Notes: a model not told the origin generated them from the letters alone. Counted from the first letter of the stretch, positions 26,698-35,953 are shown. The stretch is 64,000 nucleotides of DNA from Alphaproteobacteria bacterium (GCA_018336035.1 JAGXRD010000077.1:1-64000), one strand, 5' to 3'. Numbers and translations: made by a program.

Positions 26698-26770
26698 CGT
26701 CCTCTCCTGGGCAATTCCCGAGACGAAGGCGCATTGACGCGATCATCTCATTTGTGATTATATCTATTAA

Positions 26771-26786
26771 GCGTAATCAATTACGC
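26771..26786. promoter_or_regulatory. Palindrome GCGTAAT-CA-ATTACGC, likely IclR operator
   Basis: A perfect 7-base inverted repeat with a 2-base centre, in the AT-rich gap between the divergent iclR gene (ends 26697) and the SDR gene (starts 26815). IclR proteins typically bind palindromes of about this size. Binding is inferred from position and symmetry. Confidence 0.6.
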
Positions 26787-26814
26787 ATTATAAAACTTCT
26801 CGGGAGAGAAACAA

Positions 26815-27630
26815 GTGGCAGACACGGCCGTCACCTACGCCAGTTTTCCGTTCGGCAAGGTCGCAAACGCTATCCCGGGCCTGCTGGCAGACGACGCCGC
26901 GCTTGTAACGGGTGCAGCCCAAGGCAATGGGGCGGCGATCGCCAAATCCCTGGCTGCGAGTGGCGCTGCTGTCGTGCTTTGCGACGTCAACCTGGCTGCA
27001 GCTTCTCAAGTCTCGGCCGAAATCAACAAGGCTGGTGGTCGTTCCATCGTAATCGCGCTCGACGTGGCCAACCGGGCGCAGGCCGCCGAAGTGGTCGCGA
27101 AGGCCAAGGGTGAGTTCGGCCCGATTTCCATCCTCATCAACAATGCTGGCATCTTCCGCAAGGTCAGCATGGACGACGAAGGCTTCCTGGATTCGGCGTC
27201 CGACCAGTTCCGGGTCAACGTCGAAGGTTCCCTGAACATGGCGCACGCGTTGCTGCCGCAGCTTCGTAAAACCCGCGGGCGTATCGTCAACGTGGCCAGC
27301 ATCGCGGCCTTCATCGCCTATCGCCGCAACGTCGTTGGATATGCAGCGAGCAAGGGCGCCGTGGTCCAGATGACCAAGGGCCTAGCCGCAGACCTTGCTC
27401 AGGATGGCATCCGCGTGAACGCTATTGCGCCTGGCCTTATCTCGACGCCGATGACCGTGGCGTCACGCTCCAATCCAGCGGTGACTGAAGAGCTTCTCCA
27501 GCATGCTCTGGTGAAGCGCTTTGCCGAGCCCGAAGAGCTGGTGGGCGCGATCCTGTTCTTGAGTTCTCAATTGTCGAGTTTTGTAACGGGCGTGACGCTG
27601 CCCGTCGACGGCGGCTTTATTGCCATCTGA
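26815..27630 (+). CDS. Short-chain dehydrogenase/reductase (SDR 1)
   Basis: A 271-residue classical SDR, starting at GTG after GGGAGAG. The dinucleotide motif is TGAAQGNG (T32-G39), followed by CDVN (NAD preference likely), NNAG in LINNAGIF, and the catalytic Ser and Y-x3-K in NVASIAAF and YAASKGA. The C-terminus SSFVTGVTLPVDGG is standard. It is clearly paralogous to the SDR at 35988-36791, sharing TGAAQGNGAAIA and the N-terminal extension. It is the first gene of the operon that continues into the KstD-like enzyme and the ABC importer, so it may oxidise a hydroxyl on the imported substrate. Confidence 0.92.
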   Translation: MADTAVTYASFPFGKVANAIPGLLADDAALVTGAAQGNGAAIAKSLAASGAAVVLCDVNLAAASQVSAEINKAGGRSIVIALDVANRAQAAEVVAKAKGEFGPISILINNAGIFRKVSMDDEGFLDSASDQFRVNVEGSLNMAHALLPQLRKTRGRIVNVASIAAFIAYRRNVVGYAASKGAVVQMTKGLAADLAQDGIRVNAIAPGLISTPMTVASRSNPAVTEELLQHALVKRFAEPEELVGAILFLSSQLSSFVTGVTLPVDGGFIAI

Positions 27631-27642
27631 TGAGGTCCCCCA

Positions 27643-29379
27643 GTGAGTAGCGAAAAAAATTTGAGCGGAAGCGTAGCGAGTAGCTCTGAAATCGTGACTT
27701 GCGATGTCCTAATCGCTGGTTCAGGCGCTGGCGGCATGACGGCAGCGATTGTCGCTCGCAAGCAGGGCCTCAAAGTTATCGTGGTGGAGAAGGAGCCCGT
27801 CATGGGCGGCACCACGGCGCTGTCGGGCGGCTACCTCTGGGTTCCGAACAACTCCGTCAACAAGGCTGCTGGCACCACGGATTCGGTCGAAGCTGCCCGG
27901 ACCTACCTTCAGCACGAAGCTGGCAATCAGTTCGACCCGGCGCGTGTGGAAACCTTCCTGCGGGAAGGCCCGAAAATGGTCGATTACATGCAGGCGAACA
28001 CCGAGGTTCGGTTTGAACCGGCGGTTGCCTTCGCTGATTACCATCCGGATGCGCCGGGCGGCACGCCCGGTGGCCGCACCATCCTGACGAAGCCGGTTCG
28101 TGGCTCCATTCTTGGCAAGGACCTTCCGAAGCTGCGTCGCCCGCGGCCTGAGCTGACCATTTTTGGCCTGACCATCGGCTCCGGTAAGGAGCTCTGGCAT
28201 TTCTATCGTGCGACCCAACGCATCTCGGCGGCCCTGTACGTCGCGCGTCGCCTGTTCCTGCACGGCCTCGACTTGGTGATGCATGGCCGCGGCATGCTGC
28301 TGACGAACGGCAATGCGCTCTCTGCTCGCTTGTTCCGGACTGCTAACGACATAGGCGTGGAACTCTGGCTGAAGAGCCCTGTGAAGGCACTGAACCGCAA
28401 TGAAGCCGGTGAGGTCATCGGCGCACGCATCGCTACGCCCAAAGGCGAGAAGACCATCGTCGCGACCAAGGGTGTCATCCTGGCCTGCGGCGGTTTCCCG
28501 CAGGACCTCGTCCACCGCACAGCTATCTATCCGCATAACGCCCGTGAAGGTGAACACGCCTCGGCGGCCAGCCCAGGCAATACTGGCGACGGCCTTCGTA
28601 TCGCCCAGGCTGTCGGCGGCCAGGTTCGGGAAGGTTATCCGAACCACGCTGCCTGGGCGCCGACTAGTCTGGTGCCGCGCAAGGACGGCACTCTGGCGCC
28701 GTTCCCCCATTTCATCGACCGTGGCAAGCCCGGGGTGATTGCGGTTCGCCGCGACGGCAAGCGCTTCGTGAATGAGTCGAACAGTTATCATGATTTCGTC
28801 CAGGCGCTGGTGCGTGTGACGCCCCGTGAGGAGGTGGCCGAGGCCTTCCTCATCGCCGACCATCGCACCATTCGTCGTTACGGCCTTGGCTTTGCGAAGC
28901 CCGCGCCAATTCCGCTGAAGCCGTTCATCGACTCCGGTTATCTGCAGAGCGGCAACACCCTGGAAGAGCTGGCTGCGAACGTTGGCATTGATGCCAGGAA
29001 CTTCGCGGAGACCGTCCGCCGCTGGAATGACGACCTTCCCTCCGGCAAGGACTCAGCTTTCGGTAAGGGTAGCACTGCCTACAACCGGTTCCACGGCGAT
29101 CCGGAAGTGCAGCCCAATCCCTGCATGGCACCGATTTCGACGGGGCCGTTTTACGCGCTCCGCGTCATTCCTGGCGATATCGGCACCTTCACCGGTCTGC
29201 AAACCGATGAACTGGCCCGCGTTCTCGACGGCTCCGGCAAGCCCATTGGTGGCCTGTACGCGGTTGGCAACGACATGGCCAGCGTGGCTGGTGGCAATTA
29301 TGTCGGCGGCGGCATCACGCTCGGCCCAGCCATGACCTTCGGCTATGTCGCCGGGCGTCATGTGGCTGGTGTGGTCTAG
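27643..29379 (+). CDS. KstD-like FAD-dependent dehydrogenase
   Basis: A 578-residue FAD_binding_2 flavoprotein starting at GTG 12 bp after SDR 1. The dinucleotide-binding motif is LIAGSGAGGMTAAI (GSGAGG at residues 26-31), followed by GGTTALSGGYLWVP, and the C-terminal signature GLYAVGNDMASVAGGNYVGGGITLGPAMTFGYVAGRH is that of the 3-ketosteroid-delta1-dehydrogenase/fumarate-reductase group. Enzymes of this type introduce a double bond next to a ring ketone, and relatives aromatise oxo-cyclohexane carboxylates. Here, coupled to an SDR and upstream of a phenol-type hydroxylase, ring desaturation towards an aromatic product is a reasonable inference. The true substrate is unknown. Confidence 0.88.
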   Translation: MSSEKNLSGSVASSSEIVTCDVLIAGSGAGGMTAAIVARKQGLKVIVVEKEPVMGGTTALSGGYLWVPNNSVNKAAGTTDSVEAARTYLQHEAGNQFDPARVETFLREGPKMVDYMQANTEVRFEPAVAFADYHPDAPGGTPGGRTILTKPVRGSILGKDLPKLRRPRPELTIFGLTIGSGKELWHFYRATQRISAALYVARRLFLHGLDLVMHGRGMLLTNGNALSARLFRTANDIGVELWLKSPVKALNRNEAGEVIGARIATPKGEKTIVATKGVILACGGFPQDLVHRTAIYPHNAREGEHASAASPGNTGDGLRIAQAVGGQVREGYPNHAAWAPTSLVPRKDGTLAPFPHFIDRGKPGVIAVRRDGKRFVNESNSYHDFVQALVRVTPREEVAEAFLIADHRTIRRYGLGFAKPAPIPLKPFIDSGYLQSGNTLEELAANVGIDARNFAETVRRWNDDLPSGKDSAFGKGSTAYNRFHGDPEVQPNPCMAPISTGPFYALRVIPGDIGTFTGLQTDELARVLDGSGKPIGGLYAVGNDMASVAGGNYVGGGITLGPAMTFGYVAGRHVAGVV

Positions 29380-29421
29380 GAAGTTTTTTAGAAAGTAAAC
29401 TCAACCAAGTGGGAGGATAGT

Positions 29422-30579
29422 ATGGATCGCAGGCAGTTTCTTGGCACAATGGCGGGTGCCGCAGCATTGGGACTCGGAAAGATCTCGTTTGCTCAAAGCG
29501 CAAATGAGCTTCGTCTGGGCTTCCTGGCTGCAACAAGCGGACCGGCAGCTTTCCTTGGTGCATCGGAAAGGCTGGTCTTCGATCTCATGGTCGAGCAGTA
29601 CAATGCCGCTGGCGGCATCGGCGGTCGCAAAGTTGTGCCTGTCACATACGACACGGAAGGCAACAGCACAGTTGCTGCCCAGCAGCTTCGTCGTCTCATC
29701 GAATCTGACAAGGTCGACGTCGTCGTCGGTCCGAGCACGACCGGCGAAGCCCTGGTCCTGCGCACGATCGCGGAAGAGTCGAAGATTCCGTTGATTACGA
29801 TGACGGGCACAGAGTCCATTGTGGTTCCGCCGACCCCGTACGTCTTCAAAACCGCGCCGACGGATCGTCACGTTTCGCTGCATATGCTCCAGTTTGCCAA
29901 GGAAAAGGGCTGGACCAACATCGGCATCATTACTTCTGCGGACGGCTTCGGCCAGGCCGGTGCGACCTACCTGAAGGCGAATGCCGAAAAGCTCGGCATG
30001 AAGATTGCGCTGGCTGAGGAATTCGGCCCGCGTGACACCGATATGACACCCCAAATCCTCCGCCTCCGCCGCGCTGGCATCCAGGCATTGATGATCTGGA
30101 GCGTCAATCCGGGTCCGACCATCATCCTGCGCAATGCGGAAGCGGCAGGCTTCAAGACGCCGATCATCAACAGCTTCGGTGTTGCCAGCCCGGCTCTGCT
30201 GGAGCAGGCAGGTCGTTCAGCCGAGAATACGTATGTTTCGACCATGCGCCTCCTGATCCCGGATCTCCTCCCGGCGAGTGACCCGCTGCAGCCGGTCGTC
30301 GCCAAAATCGCGAAGGAGTACCGCGCGAAGTACAACCAGCCGGTCACCACGTTCGTCGGCAATGCCCATGACGCGGTGAAACTGGTCGAACTCGCCGTCA
30401 AGAAAATCAGTGGCCCGCTGTCTCGTGATGGTATCGCGAATGCCATCAAGTCCGGCGTCAGTTTCCCGGGCTGCAATGGCATGATGGCCTATTCGGCCAC
30501 GAACCACGGCGGACAGGACGATACCTTGTCTCCAGTGGTCATGGTACAAATCAAGAATGGCAAGTTTGTTCCCGCCTAA
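29422..30579 (+). CDS. ABC transporter substrate-binding protein (Liv-type)
   Basis: A 385-residue periplasmic binding protein of the branched-chain-amino-acid/aromatic-acid class (type 1 periplasmic fold). The N-terminus MDRRQFLGTMAGAAALGLG has a twin-arginine-like signal. The mature start LRLGFLAATSGPAAFLGASE and the block GGIGGRKVVPVTYDTEGN are typical. It follows a GGGAGG-type ribosome site. Together with the four downstream genes it makes a complete importer; the surrounding pathway suggests an aromatic or alicyclic acid as ligand rather than an amino acid. Confidence 0.92.
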   Translation: MDRRQFLGTMAGAAALGLGKISFAQSANELRLGFLAATSGPAAFLGASERLVFDLMVEQYNAAGGIGGRKVVPVTYDTEGNSTVAAQQLRRLIESDKVDVVVGPSTTGEALVLRTIAEESKIPLITMTGTESIVVPPTPYVFKTAPTDRHVSLHMLQFAKEKGWTNIGIITSADGFGQAGATYLKANAEKLGMKIALAEEFGPRDTDMTPQILRLRRAGIQALMIWSVNPGPTIILRNAEAAGFKTPIINSFGVASPALLEQAGRSAENTYVSTMRLLIPDLLPASDPLQPVVAKIAKEYRAKYNQPVTTFVGNAHDAVKLVELAVKKISGPLSRDGIANAIKSGVSFPGCNGMMAYSATNHGGQDDTLSPVVMVQIKNGKFVPA

Positions 30580-30600
30580 TTGAATGAAAGAGACGCCGTC

Positions 30601-31476
30601 ATGGATAGTTTTCTTCAGAATCTCATCAGCGGATGCCTGTTAGGTTGCATCTACGCCATGGCGGCGCTCGGCTTTACGATTGTCTTCAATGCCAGCCGCA
30701 TTGTGAACTTCGCGAATGGCGAGTTCCTGATGCTGGGTGGTGTAGGCCTGGCTGGCGTCGTGGTCACAGCGGGTCTCCCGCTTTGGCTCGGCGTCATTCT
30801 GGCCATCGCTTGCACAGCCTTTGTCGGCGTCCTGATGCAGGTCGCTTTCCTGAATAACGCCCGCAGCGCCGATGAGTTGTCGCTCGTCATGCTCACAATT
30901 GGTACAGGCCTGGCAATCCGCGGTGCGGGTGCGCTCATCTTCGGCCGCTCTGTCACCTTTGTTCCAGATTTTGGTCTGTTCCCGATGTTGCTGATGGGGG
31001 ATGTCTACATCGTCAGTCAGGGCATCTGGATTGCACTGACCCTCGTCGCCGTGGGTATCGCCCTCTGGTACCTGTTCTCCCGCACGACTTTTGGCAAAGC
31101 CATGAAGGCGGCGAGCCAGGAGCCACGTGCTGCGGCGCTCTGCGGGATCGAGCCTCGGCAGGCCGCGGCTGCCGCCTTCGCGATTGCCGCAGGCCTTGGT
31201 GGCCTCGCGGGGGCCTTGTTGGCTCCCATCTCGGCGGCCTTCTATGAGAATGGCGTCTTTCTGGGCCTGAAGGGCTTCGCTGCGGCGGTGGCCGGCGGAA
31301 TGGGCAATCCGCTTGGCGCCGTCGTGGGTGGTCTCATCATTGGCGTCGTCGAAGCGCTGTCTGCTGGTTATGTGTCGTCCGGCTACAAAGACGGCGTCGC
31401 CTTCATCATCCTGCTGCTCGTTCTGCTGTTCCGACCGCAGGGCCTGCTTGGCGGCGTCTCCGTGAAGCGGGTGTAA
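30601..31476 (+). CDS. livH: LivH-type ABC permease
   Basis: A 291-residue inner-membrane permease with about eight helices. The opening SFLQNLISGCLLGCIYAMAALGFTIVFNASRIVNFANGEF is the LivH signature, and the C-terminal AAAVAGGMGNPLGAVVGGLIIGVVE is the coupling region. The ATG at 30601 is preferred over a TTG at 30580 because it follows AAAGAGA and matches the family start. It is 21 bp after the binding-protein gene and 3 bp before livM. Confidence 0.93.
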   Translation: MDSFLQNLISGCLLGCIYAMAALGFTIVFNASRIVNFANGEFLMLGGVGLAGVVVTAGLPLWLGVILAIACTAFVGVLMQVAFLNNARSADELSLVMLTIGTGLAIRGAGALIFGRSVTFVPDFGLFPMLLMGDVYIVSQGIWIALTLVAVGIALWYLFSRTTFGKAMKAASQEPRAAALCGIEPRQAAAAAFAIAAGLGGLAGALLAPISAAFYENGVFLGLKGFAAAVAGGMGNPLGAVVGGLIIGVVEALSAGYVSSGYKDGVAFIILLLVLLFRPQGLLGGVSVKRV

Positions 31477-31479
31477 ATC

Positions 31480-32439
31480 ATGAAGAGCGCAAACTCCAGT
31501 CTTCGCCGCAATTTCATCAGACTGGGACTTCTTGTTGTCGGCATCGCAGTTCTGGATGTCGCCCTGACCAGCCAGTTCTACCGAAGCACGCTCACGCTCT
31601 CGCTGATTTTCGCCATTGCGGCGGTCGGCCTGACCCTTCTGATGGGCTTTGCAGGCCAGGTCTCCATCGGCCAAGGCGCCTTCTTCGGTCTCGGCGCTTA
31701 TAGCGCGGCCTTCGCCATTCAGCAGCTCGGCATTCCTCCGTTGGTCGGGTTAGTAGTCGCAGCAGTGGTGCCGGGGTTCTTTGGCTATCTCATTGCCAGG
31801 CCAATTCTACGGCTGTCGGGCAACAACCTGGCGCTCGCCACCCTGGCACTCGCGGCTGTCTTTTATGTGGTCGCGACCCAGTGGAGCAGCGTGACCGGGG
31901 GTATCGACCCGGGTATTACCGGGCTTCCGGCTCTGGACTACTTTGGCCTGTCCCATATCCACGTCGTCCTGTGGCTTGCTGGCATCTGCCTCGTCATCTG
32001 CACGGCGGTTGCGCTGCTGCTCATTGATGGACGGTTCGGCCGCGCACTGATGGCCATTAAGACCTCCGAGGTCGTGGCAAGCTGCACCGGGGTCGATGTG
32101 GCCCGGACCAAGGCCATCGCATTTGCAATTGCTGCCGCCTATGCCGGTATTGCCGGTGCGCTATTCGGCTACTTCCTGCGCGCCTTCAATGCGACATCCT
32201 TCAATGTTGGCCTGTCCATCGAACTTCTGATGATGGTCATCGTCGGATCTCTCTCGACGGTCTGGGGCGCCATTTTTGGTGCGCTAGCCATCATGGTCCT
32301 GCCGAATCTTCTGGAAGGCTTCGACCATGCAAAGCTGCTGGTCTACGGCCTGGCGATGGTTGCCATCATGATGCTGGCGCCGAACGGCCTTGGTGAGACT
32401 CTGGCGAAACTTGTTACGCGCCGGAGGGTCGCAGAATGA
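31480..32439 (+). CDS. livM: LivM-type ABC permease
   Basis: A 319-residue second permease: IFAIAAVGLTLLMGFAGQVSIGQGAFFGLGAYSAA and the terminal EAA-like region VGLSIELLMMVIVGSLSTVWGAIFGA are characteristic. It overlaps livG by 4 bases. About nine membrane helices. Confidence 0.93.
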   Translation: MKSANSSLRRNFIRLGLLVVGIAVLDVALTSQFYRSTLTLSLIFAIAAVGLTLLMGFAGQVSIGQGAFFGLGAYSAAFAIQQLGIPPLVGLVVAAVVPGFFGYLIARPILRLSGNNLALATLALAAVFYVVATQWSSVTGGIDPGITGLPALDYFGLSHIHVVLWLAGICLVICTAVALLLIDGRFGRALMAIKTSEVVASCTGVDVARTKAIAFAIAAAYAGIAGALFGYFLRAFNATSFNVGLSIELLMMVIVGSLSTVWGAIFGALAIMVLPNLLEGFDHAKLLVYGLAMVAIMMLAPNGLGETLAKLVTRRRVAE

Positions 32440-33242
32440 AGTCCATTGTTTCCCTTGAAGGCGTCTCCAAGGCTTTCGGTGGTCTGAAGGCTGTCGACGA
32501 CGTCACATGCAGCCTTTCAGAAGGCATCGTTACGGCGCTGATTGGTCCGAATGGGGCCGGTAAATCGACGCTTATCAATCTCATCACCGGGGTTTTCCTG
32601 CCGACTGCGGGTTTGGTGAAGCTCGGGGGCGTCGACATTTCCAAGCTGCCGATGCATGCCCGCTCTCGAATGGGCATTGCTCGCACCTACCAAACGCCAC
32701 AGATGATTCACGGCCTGTCGTCCATCGAAAATGTGATGGCAGGTGCGTACCGGTTCGGCAGTCACGGCCTGCTCAAAACAATCTTCGCTCCCTGGATGGT
32801 GGCCAAGGAGAACTCCGAGATTGCCGACCGGGCCGCCATTGCACTTCGGACTTCCGGCGTTCCTGAGCAGTGGTGGGATAGGCGTGCGACTGAACTGCCC
32901 TATGGCATTCAGCGTCGCGTCGAGATCGCCCGCGCACTTGCGCAGGAGCCGAAAATCATCCTGCTCGATGAACCTGCGGCCGGTCTGAATCCGGCGGAGA
33001 CCGCCGATATCGGTCGTCTGCTCAAGCAAATTGCCCGTGGCGGCATTTCGGTGCTGCTGGTCGAACATGACATGCCACTGGTGATGTCCACCGCCGACTA
33101 CGTGGTCGTCCTGAACTTCGGCCGGACTCTGGCTATGGGTTCCCCGACTGAGATTGCAGCCAATCCTACGGTCATCGCCGCCTACCTGGGTGCCGATGAT
33201 GAGGACGAGGCTGAGGCTGAGGCTGAGGAGTGCGTGGCATGA
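32436..33242 (+). CDS. livG: LivG-type ABC ATPase
   Basis: A 268-residue ABC ATPase with Walker A LIGPNGAGKSTLINLI, Q-loop region IARTYQTPQ, and Walker B IILLDEPAAGLNP. The signature region reads ELPYGIQRRVEIARAL, where the usual LSGGQ is replaced by LPYGIQ, which is common in LivG proteins. The C-terminus ends in an acidic tail (DDEDEAEAEAEE) encoded by imperfect GAGGCT repeats, an addition not usual in the family. It overlaps livF by 4 bases. Confidence 0.94.
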   Translation: MKSIVSLEGVSKAFGGLKAVDDVTCSLSEGIVTALIGPNGAGKSTLINLITGVFLPTAGLVKLGGVDISKLPMHARSRMGIARTYQTPQMIHGLSSIENVMAGAYRFGSHGLLKTIFAPWMVAKENSEIADRAAIALRTSGVPEQWWDRRATELPYGIQRRVEIARALAQEPKIILLDEPAAGLNPAETADIGRLLKQIARGGISVLLVEHDMPLVMSTADYVVVLNFGRTLAMGSPTEIAANPTVIAAYLGADDEDEAEAEAEECVA

Positions 33243-33979
33243 CCGAGCTGCTCAAATTCCAGGGCCTCGTCGCGGGCTACGGCCAGATTACAGTCCTGAA
33301 GAACCTGAATCTGACGGTGAATTCTGGCGAAATCGTTGCTCTCGTTGGCGCCAACGGTGCAGGTAAGTCGACGCTGCTCAATACTATCTCGGGCATCCTT
33401 CCCGTTCGAAGCGGCAATATTTCGTTCGACAAGAAGGACCTGAAGGGCATGCGGGCCTCCAAGATTGCCCGTCTCGGTCTGCGTCACGTGCCAGAAGGCC
33501 GCCGCGTCTTTGCCGAGCTCTCGGTCGAGGACAACCTGAGACTGGGCGCTTATGGCCTTGGGCGGTCCGAATTCGAGGCTGGCCTGGACCCGATTTATAA
33601 GATGTTCCCCCGACTGGTGGAGCGTCGGAACCAGCTCGCAGGAACGATGTCGGGTGGCGAACAGCAAATGCTCGCCATCTGCCGTGCTCTGATTTCGAAA
33701 CCCCGCCTCCTGATGCTCGATGAGCCGTCAATGGGCCTGGCACCACTGGTGGTGGCCGAGATTTTCCGCCTCATCAAGCACATGCGAAACGAGCTTGGCA
33801 TCGGAATCCTGCTGGTTGAGCAGAATGCCCGCGCCGCCCTGCGAATTGCCGACCGGGCCTGCGTGATGTCGCTGGGCAAGTTCGAGCTTGAAGGTACTGG
33901 ACAGCAGCTTCTTCGCAATCCAGCGGTGGCTGAAGCCTTCCTTGGCGGAAATCGCCCGCCGGTTGCCCAGGCAGTTTGA
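33239..33979 (+). CDS. livF: LivF-type ABC ATPase
   Basis: A 246-residue ABC ATPase: Walker A LVGANGAGKSTLLNTI, signature MSGGEQQMLAICRAL, Walker B LLMLDEPSMGLAP, H-loop around LLVEQNARAAL. It overlaps livG (ATGA) and completes the importer. 50 bp separate it from the hydroxylase gene, so one transcript could run from SDR 1 through mhaB and beyond. Confidence 0.94.
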   Translation: MTELLKFQGLVAGYGQITVLKNLNLTVNSGEIVALVGANGAGKSTLLNTISGILPVRSGNISFDKKDLKGMRASKIARLGLRHVPEGRRVFAELSVEDNLRLGAYGLGRSEFEAGLDPIYKMFPRLVERRNQLAGTMSGGEQQMLAICRALISKPRLLMLDEPSMGLAPLVVAEIFRLIKHMRNELGIGILLVEQNARAALRIADRACVMSLGKFELEGTGQQLLRNPAVAEAFLGGNRPPVAQAV

Positions 33980-34029
33980 GCCGGTCCGTCAGCGGACAGG
34001 TCTCGTAGAGATGGAGCAGTAGGACCAGC

Positions 34030-35718
34030 ATGAACGCCAGCGCCGAAGCCGACATCAAATCGCGCAGCTACGAGTACAAGCCCTGCCCAGAACAGGGCGG
34101 CGCTCAGGCTGACCATCCCGTCATCGTCATCGGCGCCGGTCCCGTCGGCTTGGCAACGTCCATCGACCTGGCGCAGAGCGGCGTGAAAGTCGTGGTGCTC
34201 GATGACGACAACACGCTCTCGAACGGTTCGCGGGCCATCTGCTTTTCCAAGCGAACCCTGGAGATCTTCGACCGTCTAGGCTGCGGCCAACCGATGGTCG
34301 ACAAGGGCGTCATCTGGAAGACCGGCAAGGTCTTCTTCCAGGACAATCCGGTCTACGAATTCGACCTGCTGCCGGATACTGCTTACCGCCGCCCGGCCTT
34401 CGTCAATCTCCAGCAGTACTACTGCGAAGTCTACCTGCTCGACCGGGCCAAAGACCTGCCGAACCTGGAAATCCGCTGGAAGAACCGCCTTGTTGGCCTG
34501 GAAGAGGTCAAGGACAGCGTTGTGCTGACCGTCGAAACACCGGACGGCGAGTACAAGACGCGCGCCAAGTGGATTGTCGCCTGCGATGGCGGGCGCAGTA
34601 CCACCCGGCAGCTGATGGGTCTGGAGAGCAAGGGCAACATCTTCAAGGACCGTTTCCTGATTGCCGACATCAAGATGCCTGCCGAGTTCCCGCCGGAGCG
34701 CTGGTTCTGGTTCGACCCGCCGTTCCATCCCGGTCAGTCGGTCCTGCTGCACAAGCAGCCCGATGATGTCTGGCGCATCGACTTCCAGCTCGGCTGGGAT
34801 GCCGACCCCGTGGCGGAGCGCGAGCCCGAAAAGGTGATACCGCGTGTCAAGGCGCTGCTCGGGCAGGATGCCGAGTTCACCCTGGAATGGGTCAGCGTCT
34901 ACACCTTTGTCTGCATGCGCATGGACAAGTTCCGGCATGGCCGGGTCATCTTCGCAGGCGATGCCGCCCATGGCGTGTCACCGTTTGGTGCCCGAGGCGC
35001 CAATAGCGGCGTACAGGATGCCGAGAACATCGCCTGGAAGCTGCGCTACGTCCTGGACGGCAAGGCGCCGGATAGCCTGCTCGACACCTATGATGATGAA
35101 CGCGTCTATGCCGCGGACGAGAACATCCTGAACTCGACCCGCAGTACTGACTTCATCACGCCGAAGAACCAGGCGAGCATGGACTTCCGCAACGCTACCT
35201 TGGAGCTGGCGCGCGACTTCCCGTTCGCCCAGCGCCACGTGAATAGCGGTCGCCTTTCGGTCCCGGCTGTACTTGCTACCTCTGCGCTCAACACTGCTGA
35301 CATCGATGCTTTCGGCGGCATTCTTGCTCCGGGTGCGGTAGCGGCAGACGCCCCTGTCGAGGAAGGTGGACGCGACGGCTGGCTGCTCGATATGCTGGGT
35401 GACAGCTTCAGCCTCGTCATCTTTGCCGATGAAAAGAGCGATGTGCGGGTACCAAAGTCCGAGGAACTGGCGGAGTTCGCTCAGACTGTCGGGCCGCTGT
35501 CGGTCCTGGTCGTCGCGCCGAAGGGCGGCCTGAAGCAGGACGTGCCCAAGGGGTATCGGGTTGTAACCGATATCGATGGTCATGCCGCCAAGCGCTATGA
35601 CGGCAAAGCAGGCACGACCTATCTGATGCGCCCGGACCAGCATGTCTGTGCCCGCTTCCGTAAGTTCGATGCCAAGGCGGTCCGTGCTGCCCTGCTGCGC
35701 GCAACCTGCAACGCGTGA
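34030..35718 (+). CDS. mhaA: MhaA-like FAD monooxygenase (3-hydroxyphenylacetate 6-hydroxylase)
   Basis: A 562-residue class A flavin monooxygenase: FAD motif VIVIGAGPVGLATSIDL (GAGPVG at 35-40), WIVACDGGRSTTRQLMG, and the second FAD motif GRVIFAGDAAHGVSPFGARGANSGVQDAENIAWKL (G310-D311), then a thioredoxin-like C-terminal domain. In Pseudomonas putida U, MhaA, a flavoprotein of about this size, with the small protein MhaB hydroxylates 3-hydroxyphenylacetate to homogentisate. Here the next gene encodes an MhaB-sized protein and hmgA/fahA lie in the same cassette, so the same reaction is the best hypothesis. A related phenolic substrate of the MhpA/PheA type cannot be excluded. Confidence 0.85.
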   Translation: MNASAEADIKSRSYEYKPCPEQGGAQADHPVIVIGAGPVGLATSIDLAQSGVKVVVLDDDNTLSNGSRAICFSKRTLEIFDRLGCGQPMVDKGVIWKTGKVFFQDNPVYEFDLLPDTAYRRPAFVNLQQYYCEVYLLDRAKDLPNLEIRWKNRLVGLEEVKDSVVLTVETPDGEYKTRAKWIVACDGGRSTTRQLMGLESKGNIFKDRFLIADIKMPAEFPPERWFWFDPPFHPGQSVLLHKQPDDVWRIDFQLGWDADPVAEREPEKVIPRVKALLGQDAEFTLEWVSVYTFVCMRMDKFRHGRVIFAGDAAHGVSPFGARGANSGVQDAENIAWKLRYVLDGKAPDSLLDTYDDERVYAADENILNSTRSTDFITPKNQASMDFRNATLELARDFPFAQRHVNSGRLSVPAVLATSALNTADIDAFGGILAPGAVAADAPVEEGGRDGWLLDMLGDSFSLVIFADEKSDVRVPKSEELAEFAQTVGPLSVLVVAPKGGLKQDVPKGYRVVTDIDGHAAKRYDGKAGTTYLMRPDQHVCARFRKFDAKAVRAALLRATCNA

Positions 35719-35725
35719 GGACACC

Positions 35726-35953
35726 ATGAGCGCTACCGCCCTGAAGACCCAACCGAACATCGACCGTCCCGATGACTTCTACCAGATGCTGGTCGATGCC
35801 CATCGCGATCTCAGTCCTGAGCAGAGCCGACTGGTGAACTCCAAGCTTATTCTCCTGCTCGCGAACCACGTCGGTGACATTTCCGTGCTGTCCGAGGCTC
35901 TGGAGGCGGCCAGGAAGGGTGTCGCTCCCAATGCCGCGACGACCGCCCACTAG
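35726..35953 (+). CDS. mhaB: MhaB-like small coupling protein (DUF2783)
   Basis: A 75-residue, mostly helical protein (PDDFYQMLVDAHRDLSPEQSRLVNSKLILLLANHVGD) of the DUF2783 family, starting 7 bp after the mhaA stop. Small proteins of this kind follow MhaA-type hydroxylases; in P. putida U MhaB is required for coupling NADH use to hydroxylation. No cofactor motif is visible. Assignment rests on size, fold class and gene order. Confidence 0.82.
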   Translation: MSATALKTQPNIDRPDDFYQMLVDAHRDLSPEQSRLVNSKLILLLANHVGDISVLSEALEAARKGVAPNAATTAH

